Notes under the pieces: generated by a model
What the model saw: the letters and a program-made list of their open reading frames with translations, nothing else
What the model was told of the DNA's origin: nothing
Databases searched by the model: none
Position numbers and translations under genes: made by a program
Assembly: GCA_012798335.1 (NCBI GenBank)
Contig: JAAZNJ010000036.1
Location: forward strand, 1-8,780
DNA from: Candidatus Woesearchaeota archaeon
GTDB lineage: Archaea; Nanobdellota; Nanobdellia; Pacearchaeales; GW2011-AR1
Length of the DNA stretch: 8,780 bases
Direction: 5' to 3'
Part shown: positions 1 to 5,273 of the stretch, one piece after another
Layout: the number at the start of each line of letters is the position of its first letter
How positions within the stretch are numbered: the stretch's first letter is position 1

Positions 1-13
1 AAAAGTTAAATTC

Positions 14-88
14 TTTATAAACAATAAAAAATAAACATAAAAATTAATTCCTTTTAAATCTCTTTTATAAAACAGTAATTCTTATAAA
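14..88 (+). promoter_or_regulatory. ftsZ promoter region with three TATA-like boxes
   Basis: TATA-like elements lie at 14-21 (TTTATAAA), 64-71 (TTTATAAA) and 82-88 (TTATAAA). The last is centred 25 bases before the ftsZ ATG at 110, which is the archaeal TATA-to-start distance and predicts a leaderless transcript. The two upstream boxes could serve alternative starts giving leaders of roughly 15 and 65 bases. In DNA this AT-rich some boxes may be chance matches. Confidence 0.5.
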
Positions 89-109
89 CAGAGAATATTT
101 TTATTAGAT

Positions 110-1213
110 ATGGCAGAAATCTCTAAAAAAAGATATGATAACACTGAAGTTTCTAATGAAATATTGGAGATTGATAAAGAGCTTGAAGAATTAATAAAAA
201 AGCAGTCTGCTAAAATAAAAGTAATAGGTGTCGGAGGAGCAGGTAATAACTCTCTAAGTAGAATGAGAGAAATAGGTATTAAAGGAGGAGAATTAATTGC
301 AGTAAACACTGATGCTCAAGATTTACTTTATGCTAATGCTGATCAAAAAATTCTTATTGGAAGAGATTTAACTCAGGGTTTAGGAGCAGGAAGCAATCCT
401 AAAGTTGGTGAAGAAGCAGCAAAAGAATCAGAGTCAGAGATTAAAAAGAAAATTGCAAATTCAGATATGATCTTTATTACTTGTGGTATGGGTGGAGGAA
501 CAGGTACAGGTGCTGCTCCTTATATTGCAGAATTAGCAAAAAAACAAGGTTCTTTAACTATCGGTGTAATAACACTTCCTTTCACAATTGAAGGAAAAAA
601 GAGAATAGAAAACGCAATGGAAGGTTTAGATAGAATGCAATCTGTTGTTGATACACTTATTGTGATTCCTAATGACAAATTATTAGAATTAGCCCCTGAT
701 CTTCCTTTACACACTGCATTTAAAATTGCAGACGAGATTCTTACTAATGCTGTAAAAGGAATAACAGAACTTGTGACAACAACAGGTCTTGTTAATTTAG
801 ATTTTGCAGATATAAAAGCAGTAATGGAAGATGGGGGAGTTTCTCTTATAGGTTTGGGAGAGTCTGATTCTGGAGAAAGAGCGATAGAAGCTGTAGATAA
901 AGCAATAAAGAATCCTTTATTAGATGTTGATATCTCAGGAGCAACAGGTGCTTTAGTAAATATTATTGGAGGCCCTTCTATGACTCTTGATGAATGTAAA
1001 AATATAATTGAAACTATTGGAAATCAATTAAGTAAAGATGCAAAGTTAATTTGGGGTGCTCAGATTTCAGATGATATGGATAAATCAATAAGAGTTTTAC
1101 TTGTTGTTACAGGAGTTAAAAGTTCTCAAATTATTGGAAATCAAGACGATAATCTAACCGATTTAAAACATAAAGAGATTGAAGACGAATTAGGAATAGA
1201 TTTTTTTGAATAA
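110..1213 (+). CDS. ftsZ: Cell division GTPase FtsZ
   Basis: This is the tubulin-like GTPase that polymerises at mid-cell and drives division. The 367-residue protein has an N-terminal charged extension of about 33 residues, then the nucleotide-binding fold starting with KVIGVGGAGNN (about 37-47). The tubulin signature GGGTGTG is at 128-134, and the synergy-loop motif NLDFADIK at 229-236 carries the acidic residues that complete the GTPase site of the neighbouring subunit. The archaeal-type IVIPNDKLL follows the signature by about 50 residues. The C-terminal domain ends near 335; a flexible linker and a short acidic-hydrophobic tail (ELGIDFFE, 360-367) follow, a plausible docking site for SepF, which is encoded at 5274. 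Length and motifs are normal and the gene looks intact. The ATG at 110 sits 25 bases after a TATA box. ftsZ beside secE-spt5-rpl11 is a known archaeal arrangement. Identity is secure; the FtsZ1/FtsZ2 subgroup was not resolved. Confidence 0.98.
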   Translation: MAEISKKRYDNTEVSNEILEIDKELEELIKKQSAKIKVIGVGGAGNNSLSRMREIGIKGGELIAVNTDAQDLLYANADQKILIGRDLTQGLGAGSNPKVGEEAAKESESEIKKKIANSDMIFITCGMGGGTGTGAAPYIAELAKKQGSLTIGVITLPFTIEGKKRIENAMEGLDRMQSVVDTLIVIPNDKLLELAPDLPLHTAFKIADEILTNAVKGITELVTTTGLVNLDFADIKAVMEDGGVSLIGLGESDSGERAIEAVDKAIKNPLLDVDISGATGALVNIIGGPSMTLDECKNIIETIGNQLSKDAKLIWGAQISDDMDKSIRVLLVVTGVKSSQIIGNQDDNLTDLKHKEIEDELGIDFFE

Positions 1214-1297
1214 TTTTTATACTTTGTTTAATCAATAATATAATAACTCTTGACAATTAAAATTAATCACATAATAACTTTTAATAATTATTTTTTT
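1214..1297 (+). terminator. T-rich putative ftsZ terminator
   Basis: T5 follows the ftsZ stop codon directly and T7 lies at 1291-1297. Archaeal RNA polymerase terminates on U-runs without an obligatory hairpin, so these are reasonable release sites. The following gene has its own TATA-like box, which supports a transcript boundary here. Confidence 0.35.
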
Positions 1298-1307
1298 ATA
1301 CATAAAT

Positions 1308-1319
1308 ACTTAAAAATAT
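1308..1319 (+). promoter_or_regulatory. TATA-like box for the 78-residue gene
   Basis: ACTTAAAAATAT is centred about 25 bases before the ATG at 1338, which fits a leaderless archaeal promoter. No Shine-Dalgarno sequence precedes the ATG. Confidence 0.4.
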
Positions 1320-1337
1320 TTTATACTTTATTTTAAT

Positions 1338-1574
1338 ATGAAGTTTAAAGAATATCATAAGATAATAGATTCTTATCCTATTGATTCTGAATTTTTAATA
1401 AAGATAGATAGAGGTAATGGTCCAATAGAAAGAGAAGTAATCTTAAAATATGATGAACTTAGTAAAAATAAAGAATTTTATTTTAAAGAAAGCATGGAAA
1501 AATTAGATCTAAGATTAGTTGGTGGAATAGAAAATATCTTAAGTTTAGAAGAAATCCCAGATGGGATATGTTGA
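1338..1574 (+). CDS. Unrecognised 78-residue protein between ftsZ and secE
   Basis: I do not recognise this small soluble protein. It has 78 residues, no hydrophobic segment long enough to span a membrane, no signal peptide and no zinc-binding cysteine pairs. It is rich in Lys, Glu, Ile and Leu. The only cysteine is the very last residue (ending PDGIC), which is uncommon. The first 45 residues contain alternating hydrophobic and charged stretches (SEFLIKIDRG, REVILKYDEL) that look like beta strands. The reading frame is genuine by context: it has its own TATA-like box at leaderless distance, fills most of the gap between ftsZ and secE, and uses the same A/T-ending codons as its neighbours. 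A role as substrate for the radical SAM enzyme downstream is possible but rests only on proximity and the terminal Cys. Confidence 0.75.
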   Translation: MKFKEYHKIIDSYPIDSEFLIKIDRGNGPIEREVILKYDELSKNKEFYFKESMEKLDLRLVGGIENILSLEEIPDGIC

Positions 1575-1585
1575 TTAATAATAAA

Positions 1586-1619
1586 TTTATAAATTTACTT
1601 TTTAAAAAACCTTAAAAAC
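1586..1619 (+). promoter_or_regulatory. secE promoter candidates
   Basis: TTTATAAA at 1586-1593 would give a leader of about 25 bases. A weaker CTTAAAAACT element at about 1611-1620 is close to leaderless distance from the ATG at 1640. Which one is used cannot be decided from sequence. Confidence 0.4.
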
Positions 1620-1639
1620 TACCTTTCTTTATTTAATCT

Positions 1640-1819
1640 ATGAAAGCATTATCTTCATTAAAGTCTTTTATTGAAAAATGTAAAAGAGTCTGGGCTGTTT
1701 TAAAAAAGCCAACTAAAGAAGAATTTTTAACAGTAGCAAAAGTTTCAGCTTTAGGCATTCTTGTTATAGGGCTTATTGGATTTATTGTTGGAAATATTGT
1801 CCACATCTTTTTTAAATAA
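1640..1819 (+). CDS. secE: Preprotein translocase subunit SecE (Sec61 gamma)
   Basis: This is the small tail-anchored subunit that clamps the SecY channel in the membrane. The 59-residue product has the family layout: an amphipathic helix at about 5-20 (FIEKCKRVWAVLKK), the conserved turn KKPTKEEF at 22-29 that lies on the cytoplasmic membrane surface, and one transmembrane helix at about 34-57 ending in a short basic tail. The length matches archaeal and eukaryotic Sec61 gamma rather than the longer bacterial forms. Neighbours support the call, because archaeal secE commonly lies between ftsZ and spt5. Here spt5 is displaced by a radical SAM gene starting 48 bases after the secE stop. The ATG at 1640 is the only sensible start and no Shine-Dalgarno sequence precedes it. 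Confidence 0.93.
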   Translation: MKALSSLKSFIEKCKRVWAVLKKPTKEEFLTVAKVSALGILVIGLIGFIVGNIVHIFFK

Positions 1820-1836
1820 AATAGACTAAAAATAGA

Positions 1837-1844
1837 TTAATATA
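1837..1844 (+). promoter_or_regulatory. Weak TATA-like box before the radical SAM gene
   Basis: TTAATATA is centred about 27 bases before the ATG at 1868. It is a poor match, and the 48-base gap to secE equally allows cotranscription with secE. Confidence 0.25.
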
Positions 1845-1867
1845 GAGATTAATACTAATTCAGATTT

Positions 1868-2989
1868 ATGCACTACCATATTATTTTAACAGAGTATTGT
1901 AATTCTCAATGTAAATATTGTTATGAAAAATCAATGAAGGAATTTGATAATGGTTTAGATAAAAAATTTAAATTTGATTTTTCAGAAAAGGAAAAATTTG
2001 ATCTTGATTTATTAAAAGATCTAAGAAATTTTATTCAAAAAGATAAAAATCCTGTAATTATTTTTTATGGAGGAGAACCTCTTTTAGAAATAAAAACAAT
2101 TGAAAAAATAATTGATTCTTTTAATAACACCAAAGTAAAATTTAGAATGCAAACAAATGGGAAATTATTGAATGAAACCCCAATAAAATATTTAAAAAAA
2201 ATTGATAAAATTCTTGTTTCACTTGACGGAACAAAAGAGAGAACAAATTACAATAGAGGAAAAGGGACTTATGAATTAGTTATGAAAAATATTGAAAAAA
2301 TAAAAGAACAAGGATATAAAGGAGAGATAATTGCAAGAATGACAATAAGTCAAGAGTTTCCTGATATTTATGAACAAGTGTTATCACTGATAAAATCTGG
2401 TTTTTCTTCTATTCATTGGCAAATTGATGCTGGTTTTTATAAATTTGATTTTAATAAAGAAAAATTCAAGAATTTTACAAAGAATTATAATAATTCTATA
2501 AAAAAATTAATTGACTTTTGGATTAGAGAAATGAAAAAAGGGAATGTCCTTAAGATTTACCCTTTTTTAGGAATTATTGAATCAATTTTAAAAAATCAAA
2601 AAACAAAATTAAGATGTGGAGCAGGTTATGAAGGTTATGCTATAACTCAATCTGGGAAAATTATAGCTTGCCCAATCATGACTTGTATTAAAGATTTTGA
2701 AGCAGGTTCAATAAAATCTTCTTCTCCTAATACTTTAAAAAAATTTGAGATAAAAGGCAAATGCCTTAACTGTTCTTATTTAGATTTATGTGGAGGAAGA
2801 TGCTTGTATTGGAATTATTCAAATTTATGGCCTGATGAAGGAGATGAGATGATATGTGAAACAATTAAGTTTCTTATTGATAATTTAAAGAATAAAGAAA
2901 ATGAAATTAAAAGTTTAATAAAAAACAAAACCATCAAGTTAAAAGATTTTAATTATGAAAAATATTTTGGCCCTGAAATCATTCCTTAA
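1868..2989 (+). CDS. Radical SAM/SPASM enzyme, AF0577-type, putative peptide modifier
   Basis: The 373-residue protein is a radical S-adenosylmethionine enzyme. The SAM-binding cluster motif CX3CX2C uses C11, C15 and C18, and GGEP at 68-71 is the usual SAM-contacting motif. The C-terminal half carries a SPASM-type cysteine set: C250, C268, C273, then C299-X2-C302-X5-C308-X3-C312 and C330, enough ligands for two auxiliary 4Fe-4S clusters. The opening MHYHIILTEYCN and segments such as RMQTNGKLL and IHWQIDAGF match what I recall of the archaeal AF0577 family, annotated as putative peptide-modifying enzymes of unknown substrate. SPASM enzymes usually act on ribosomally made peptides or proteins, so the target is probably a polypeptide; this is inference. 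All expected cysteines are present, so the enzyme should be active. It sits between secE and spt5, normally adjacent in archaea. No obvious short Cys-rich or Gly-rich precursor peptide is seen nearby. Confidence 0.88.
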   Translation: MHYHIILTEYCNSQCKYCYEKSMKEFDNGLDKKFKFDFSEKEKFDLDLLKDLRNFIQKDKNPVIIFYGGEPLLEIKTIEKIIDSFNNTKVKFRMQTNGKLLNETPIKYLKKIDKILVSLDGTKERTNYNRGKGTYELVMKNIEKIKEQGYKGEIIARMTISQEFPDIYEQVLSLIKSGFSSIHWQIDAGFYKFDFNKEKFKNFTKNYNNSIKKLIDFWIREMKKGNVLKIYPFLGIIESILKNQKTKLRCGAGYEGYAITQSGKIIACPIMTCIKDFEAGSIKSSSPNTLKKFEIKGKCLNCSYLDLCGGRCLYWNYSNLWPDEGDEMICETIKFLIDNLKNKENEIKSLIKNKTIKLKDFNYEKYFGPEIIP

Positions 2990-3048
2990 AAATTCTTAAA
3001 AGATTAATTTAAAAATATAAAAAAAATAAAAAATCTTTAAAAGTAAGA

Positions 3049-3056
3049 TTTATAAA
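3049..3056 (+). promoter_or_regulatory. TATA box of the spt5-rpl11 operon
   Basis: TTTATAAA is a consensus-quality archaeal TATA box and lies 100 bases before the spt5 ATG. It predicts transcription starting near 3077-3080 and a leader of about 75 bases. Confidence 0.6.
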
Positions 3057-3075
3057 CCTAATTTTCTCTTAAAAT

Positions 3076-3103
3076 ATATCTTTCTAAGATATTAATACTT
3101 AGA
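3076..3103 (+). promoter_or_regulatory. Two overlapping inverted repeats in the spt5 leader
   Basis: ATATCTT (3076-3082) is complementary to AAGATAT (3086-3092) across a three-base loop. TCTAAG (3083-3088) is complementary to CTTAGA (3098-3103) across nine bases. The two stems share 3086-3088, so they cannot form together. The element lies at or just after the predicted start of the spt5-rpl11 transcript. It may be a regulatory leader or, if transcription begins further downstream, a DNA operator. Confidence 0.35.
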
Positions 3104-3155
3104 CGGAGCTAAATAAATAAAATAAAGAATAAAAATAAAAAATAAAGACAACAAA

Positions 3156-3626
3156 ATGATTTTCATTATAAAAGTAACAACAAATAAAGAGGATAAAACA
3201 GTTGATTTAATTACAGAGAGAGCAGAAAAAAAACAATTAAATGTTTTTTCTGTTTTAAGACCTAATGGATTAAGAGGATATATCCTTCTAGAATCTGAAG
3301 ATAGAGAATCAGCTGAAGAAGCTTCTTACAATCTTCCTTATGTTAAAGGAATCATTGGAAAAACTTTGACTTATGAAGAAATAAAAAATATGATTGAGCC
3401 TTCTATAACAACAATTTCTATTAAAGAAGGAGATATTGTTGAATTAATTGCAGAACCCTTCAAAAAAGAAAAAGCAAAAGTTTTAAGAATAGATAAACAG
3501 AAAGAAGAAGTAGTAGTAAGCTTGCTTGGAGCAGTAGTTCCATTGCCAGTTACAGTTAAATTAGATAATGTTAGAGTAATAAGAAGAGATTCAGAAGAAT
3601 CAGGAGAAACACAAAATGCAAATTAA
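3156..3626 (+). CDS. spt5: Transcription elongation factor Spt5 (archaeal NusG)
   Basis: Spt5 binds the RNA polymerase clamp, closes the DNA channel and promotes processive elongation; in archaea it works with Spt4 (not in this window). The 156-residue protein has the NGN domain at about 1-80, with the strand-rich start IFIIKVTTNKE and GYILLES (41-47), and then a KOW domain at about 88-143 with the typical EGDIVELIAEPFKKEKAKV and a C-terminal VKLDNVRVI strand. The last 12 residues form a polar tail. Length is normal for archaea. The ATG at 3156 follows an A-rich leader without a Shine-Dalgarno sequence. Its last 11 bases overlap the start of rpl11, so the two genes are almost certainly one operon with coupled translation. 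Confidence 0.95.
   Translation: MIFIIKVTTNKEDKTVDLITERAEKKQLNVFSVLRPNGLRGYILLESEDRESAEEASYNLPYVKGIIGKTLTYEEIKNMIEPSITTISIKEGDIVELIAEPFKKEKAKVLRIDKQKEEVVVSLLGAVVPLPVTVKLDNVRVIRRDSEESGETQNAN
3603..3606 (+). promoter_or_regulatory. Shine-Dalgarno-like GGAG before rpl11
   Basis: GGAG lies nine bases before the rpl11 ATG, inside the end of spt5. Most starts in this window have no such motif, so this one probably matters for the internal operon gene and supports the ATG at 3616. Confidence 0.5.
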
Positions 3627-4317
3627 ATTATTAGTTGATGGTGGAAGCATGAAACCAGGTCCTGCTCTTAGCCAGAAACTTGGCCCTGTTGGAATCCCAA
3701 TTAATCAAGTAATACAGAAAGTTAATGATGCAACAAAAGAATTTCAAGGATTAAAGGTTCCTGTAGAAATTAATGTAGATTTTACTACTAAAGGTTTTGA
3801 TGTCAAAGTTTTTTCTCCACCAACATCTGAATTAATAAAAAGAGAATTAGGAATAGAAAAAGGTTCTGGAAAACAGAAAAGAATGAATGTTGGAAATGCT
3901 TCTATAGAACAAATAATCTCTGTAGCAAAATCAAAATATCAAAACTTATTATCTAAAGATTTAAAATCAGCTGTAAAAACGATAGTAGGAACGTGTGTTA
4001 GTCTGGGAATTTTAATAGAAAATAAACCTGCCTCTGAAATAGAAAAAGAAATTGATGAAGGAAAATATGATAAAGAGATTAAAGAAGAAAGAACAAAGAC
4101 ATCAGAAGATAAGAAAAAACAATTAAAAGACTATTTTGAAAAATTATCAAAAGAGCAAGATAAATTATTAAAGCAAGAACAAGCAGCTTTAGCCTCTGCG
4201 CAAGCAGCTGCTGATGCAACAAAAGCAACAACAGCTACTTCAACTGCCTCATCTACAACAACTTCAAAGACAGCTGAATCAAAAACAGCAGAGCAAGCAA
4301 AGACTAGTAAAAAATAA
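3616..4317 (+). CDS. rpl11: Large ribosomal subunit protein uL11 with long C-terminal tail
   Basis: uL11 forms the base of the ribosomal stalk and the GTPase-associated centre with 23S rRNA. The N-terminal domain shows the proline-rich family helix KPGPALSQKLGPVGIPINQV (about 13-32). The RNA-binding domain follows at about 70-135, with the diagnostic VGTCVSLGI at about 124-132 and the EIDEGKYD segment near 144-151. The core ends near 155, the usual archaeal length. About 78 further residues follow: a charged, helix-forming, possibly coiled-coil stretch (156-195) and then an Ala/Thr/Ser-rich low-complexity tail ending TSKK. The tail is in frame and its DNA is locally richer in GC than the neighbourhood because of Ala and Thr codons. 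uL11 is cotranscribed with spt5, as is usual, but L1, L10 and L12, which often follow, are absent. Confidence 0.96.
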   Translation: MQIKLLVDGGSMKPGPALSQKLGPVGIPINQVIQKVNDATKEFQGLKVPVEINVDFTTKGFDVKVFSPPTSELIKRELGIEKGSGKQKRMNVGNASIEQIISVAKSKYQNLLSKDLKSAVKTIVGTCVSLGILIENKPASEIEKEIDEGKYDKEIKEERTKTSEDKKKQLKDYFEKLSKEQDKLLKQEQAALASAQAAADATKATTATSTASSTTTSKTAESKTAEQAKTSKK

Positions 4318-4336
4318 GGATAAGATAAGTAAGGAT

Positions 4337-4384
4337 ATAAGAGAAAAAGGTATATAAAATATATATTCAATAAATTTCTCTTAT
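4337..4384 (+). terminator. Ten-base-pair inverted repeat after rpl11
   Basis: ATAAGAGAAA (4337-4346) is perfectly complementary to TTTCTCTTAT (4375-4384). The 28-base loop contains a second small stem, TATAT (4351-4355) with ATATA (4361-4365). It lies between the rpl11 stop and the tRNA-Pro promoter, so it could end the operon transcript or protect its 3' end. No long T-run follows, so the terminator reading is tentative. Confidence 0.35.
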
Positions 4385-4400
4385 CATTAGATGGGAATAA

Positions 4401-4408
4401 TTTATAAA
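4401..4408 (+). promoter_or_regulatory. TATA box of tRNA-Pro
   Basis: TTTATAAA is centred about 27 bases before the first base of the tRNA, the standard archaeal distance, so the tRNA has its own promoter and probably little or no 5' leader. Confidence 0.65.
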
Positions 4409-4431
4409 TAAAATCTTGCTCCATTTATTAT

Positions 4432-4504
4432 GGGGCTGTGGGGTAGCCTGGTAGCCTTTCAGGTTTGGGACCTGACGACCCCGGTTCAAATCCGGGCAGC
4501 CCCA
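4432..4504 (+). tRNA. tRNA-Pro (anticodon UGG)
   Basis: A full cloverleaf can be drawn. The acceptor stem pairs GGGGCTG (4432-4438) with CAGCCCC (4497-4503), and the discriminator base is A4504. The D arm runs 4441-4457. The anticodon stem pairs TCAGG (4459-4463) with CCTGA (4471-4475) around the loop TTTGGGA, which puts the anticodon TGG at 4466-4468. The variable loop has four bases. The T stem pairs CCCGG (4480-4484) with CCGGG (4492-4496) around TTCAAAT. No intron is present and CCA is not encoded, so it must be added enzymatically. The local GC content is far above the surroundings, as expected for structured RNA in an AT-rich genome. A U34 anticodon could read all four proline codons by wobble. 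Confidence 0.97.
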
Positions 4505-4548
4505 TGTAGAAATCATAGAAATAATAAAATATAAAATAAAGATAAAAA

Positions 4549-4607
4549 TTTATAATCCAAACAAAATACATAAAAAAAGATAAATAAAAACAAAAGATAA
4601 ATAAAAA
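4549..4607 (+). promoter_or_regulatory. eL43 promoter and A-rich repeated leader
   Basis: TTTATAAT at 4549-4556 predicts a start near 4578 and a leader of about 45 bases. The leader is nearly all A and T and contains the 16-base unit AAAAGATAAATAAAAA twice, at 4575-4590 and 4592-4607. It has no Shine-Dalgarno motif and no capacity for stable structure. Confidence 0.45.
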
Positions 4608-4622
4608 AATAAAATAATAAAA

Positions 4623-4847
4623 ATGCCATCAAAAACAAAAAAAGTAAAAGCAGCAGGAAGATTAGGAGTAAGATATGGTAGATCAGTAAGAACTAAAGTA
4701 GCTAATCTAGAGGAAAAACAAAGAAAAAAACAAAAATGCCCTTATTGTGGGAAATTAGGAGTTAAAAGACTTTCAAAAGGAATATGGTATTGTAAAAAAT
4801 GTGATAAAAAATTCACCTCTGATGTTTTTTATTTAGAAACTCAATAA
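4623..4847 (+). CDS. rpl37ae: Large ribosomal subunit protein eL43 (L37Ae)
   Basis: This small zinc-ribbon protein of the archaeal/eukaryotic large subunit binds 23S rRNA. The 74-residue protein starts with a basic, rRNA-binding segment including GRLGVRYGRSVR (12-23). The zinc ribbon follows with C39-X2-C42 (CPYC) and C57-X2-C60 (CKKC), separated by the family-typical KRLSKGIWYC. All four zinc ligands are present. It ends shortly after the ribbon, so it is slightly shorter than many homologues but complete. It is followed after 89 bases by rpoP, a pairing common in archaea. Its leader is A-rich and lacks a Shine-Dalgarno sequence. Confidence 0.95.
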   Translation: MPSKTKKVKAAGRLGVRYGRSVRTKVANLEEKQRKKQKCPYCGKLGVKRLSKGIWYCKKCDKKFTSDVFYLETQ

Positions 4848-4884
4848 TCAAAAAGTAATTAAAAATAAAAATTAATAATTAAAA

Positions 4885-4892
4885 TTATAAAA
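4885..4892 (+). promoter_or_regulatory. Possible rpoP TATA box
   Basis: TTATAAAA lies about 50 bases before the rpoP ATG and would give a leader of about 24 bases, again A-rich. Readthrough from eL43 is equally possible. Confidence 0.3.
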
Positions 4893-4936
4893 ATCATAAA
4901 CAAAAAATAATTAAATAGATAAAAACAAAAAAGAAT

Positions 4937-5074
4937 ATGGTTGTATACAAATGCTTTAAATGTGGTAAAAAAATAAATACTAATGATTTAGACAAAAGGT
5001 TTGTTTGTCCTTATTGTGGTAGCAAGATTTTTTATAAACCTAGAACTGTTATAAAAAAATTAAAAGCAGATTAA
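4937..5074 (+). CDS. rpoP: DNA-directed RNA polymerase subunit P (Rpb12-like)
   Basis: RpoP is the smallest zinc-binding subunit of archaeal RNA polymerase and is needed for a stable open complex. The 45-residue product has two Cys pairs, C6-X2-C9 (CFKC) and C24-X2-C27 (CPYC), that bind one zinc. The basic end (KPRTVIKKLKAD) matches the family's conserved C-terminal strand. The length is normal for RpoP. The ATG is fixed by the first Cys pair. The position directly after eL43 is a common archaeal arrangement, and no Shine-Dalgarno sequence is present. Confidence 0.93.
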   Translation: MVVYKCFKCGKKINTNDLDKRFVCPYCGSKIFYKPRTVIKKLKAD

Positions 5075-5147
5075 TTTAAATTGATTAATCTAAAGTTGAT
5101 GTCAAATTAATTCTTTTTTATCTTAAATAAATTTTTTATTATTTTTT
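5069..5147 (+). terminator. Hairpin and serial T-runs after rpoP
   Basis: GATTAAT (5069-5075), which contains the rpoP stop, pairs with ATTAATC (5084-5090). Runs of six T follow at 5114-5119, 5132-5137 and 5142-5147. Several successive U-runs are a typical archaeal termination region. Confidence 0.5.
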
Positions 5148-5160
5148 CAATACTTTTCAA

Positions 5161-5232
5161 TCGTCGATAATTTTTTTATAAAATAAACCTCGTCGTGGAT
5201 TCCTCTAAAAATTAAAATAATCCATATTTTTT
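5161..5232 (+). promoter_or_regulatory. Upstream control region of sepF
   Basis: TCGTCG occurs at 5161-5166 and again at 5190-5195, on either side of a TATA-like TTATAAAA at 5177-5184. Just downstream, TGGATT (5196-5201) is complementary to AATCCA (5219-5224), followed by T6 at 5227-5232. CG dinucleotides are rare in non-coding parts of this window, so the repeats stand out. Possible readings are an operator pair, a second sepF promoter, or a short transcript that terminates before sepF. Confidence 0.35.
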
Positions 5233-5244
5233 AATTTAGAAATC

Positions 5245-5252
5245 TTTATAAA
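5245..5252 (+). promoter_or_regulatory. Proximal TATA box of sepF
   Basis: TTTATAAA is centred 25-26 bases before the sepF ATG, predicting a leaderless mRNA. Confidence 0.65.
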
Positions 5253-5273
5253 TAGATTAAATTTCAATTTATT

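Noticed and set aside
82..309. Minus-strand open frame of 75 codons over the ftsZ start
   Set aside because: It lies opposite the ftsZ promoter and N-terminus, and its Leu/Ile/Ser-rich product is the mirror of an AT-rich coding strand. No promoter or family supports it.
520..714. Minus-strand open frame of 64 codons inside ftsZ
   Set aside because: It is wholly antisense to a strongly conserved gene and has no recognisable motif.
1868..2989. Assignment of the radical SAM protein to MoaA or to anaerobic sulfatase maturation
   Set aside because: The C-terminal cysteine spacing and the MHYHIILT start do not fit MoaA, and no sulfatase or molybdopterin gene is nearby.
4131..4424. Minus-strand open frame of 97 codons over the uL11 tail
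   Set aside because: Its Ala/Val-rich end is the complement of the Ala/Thr-rich uL11 tail, and it begins in the rpl11-tRNA gap without a promoter. It is explained by composition.
4561..4622. Repeated A-rich units as a possible CRISPR or tandem repeat array
   Set aside because: There are only two copies of a low-complexity unit with a one-base gap and no spacers. It is better explained as an A-rich leader.
5090..5103. Possible C box (GTTGATG) of a C/D guide RNA
   Set aside because: The match to RTGATGA is imperfect and no D box or C'/D' pair is found at suitable spacing.
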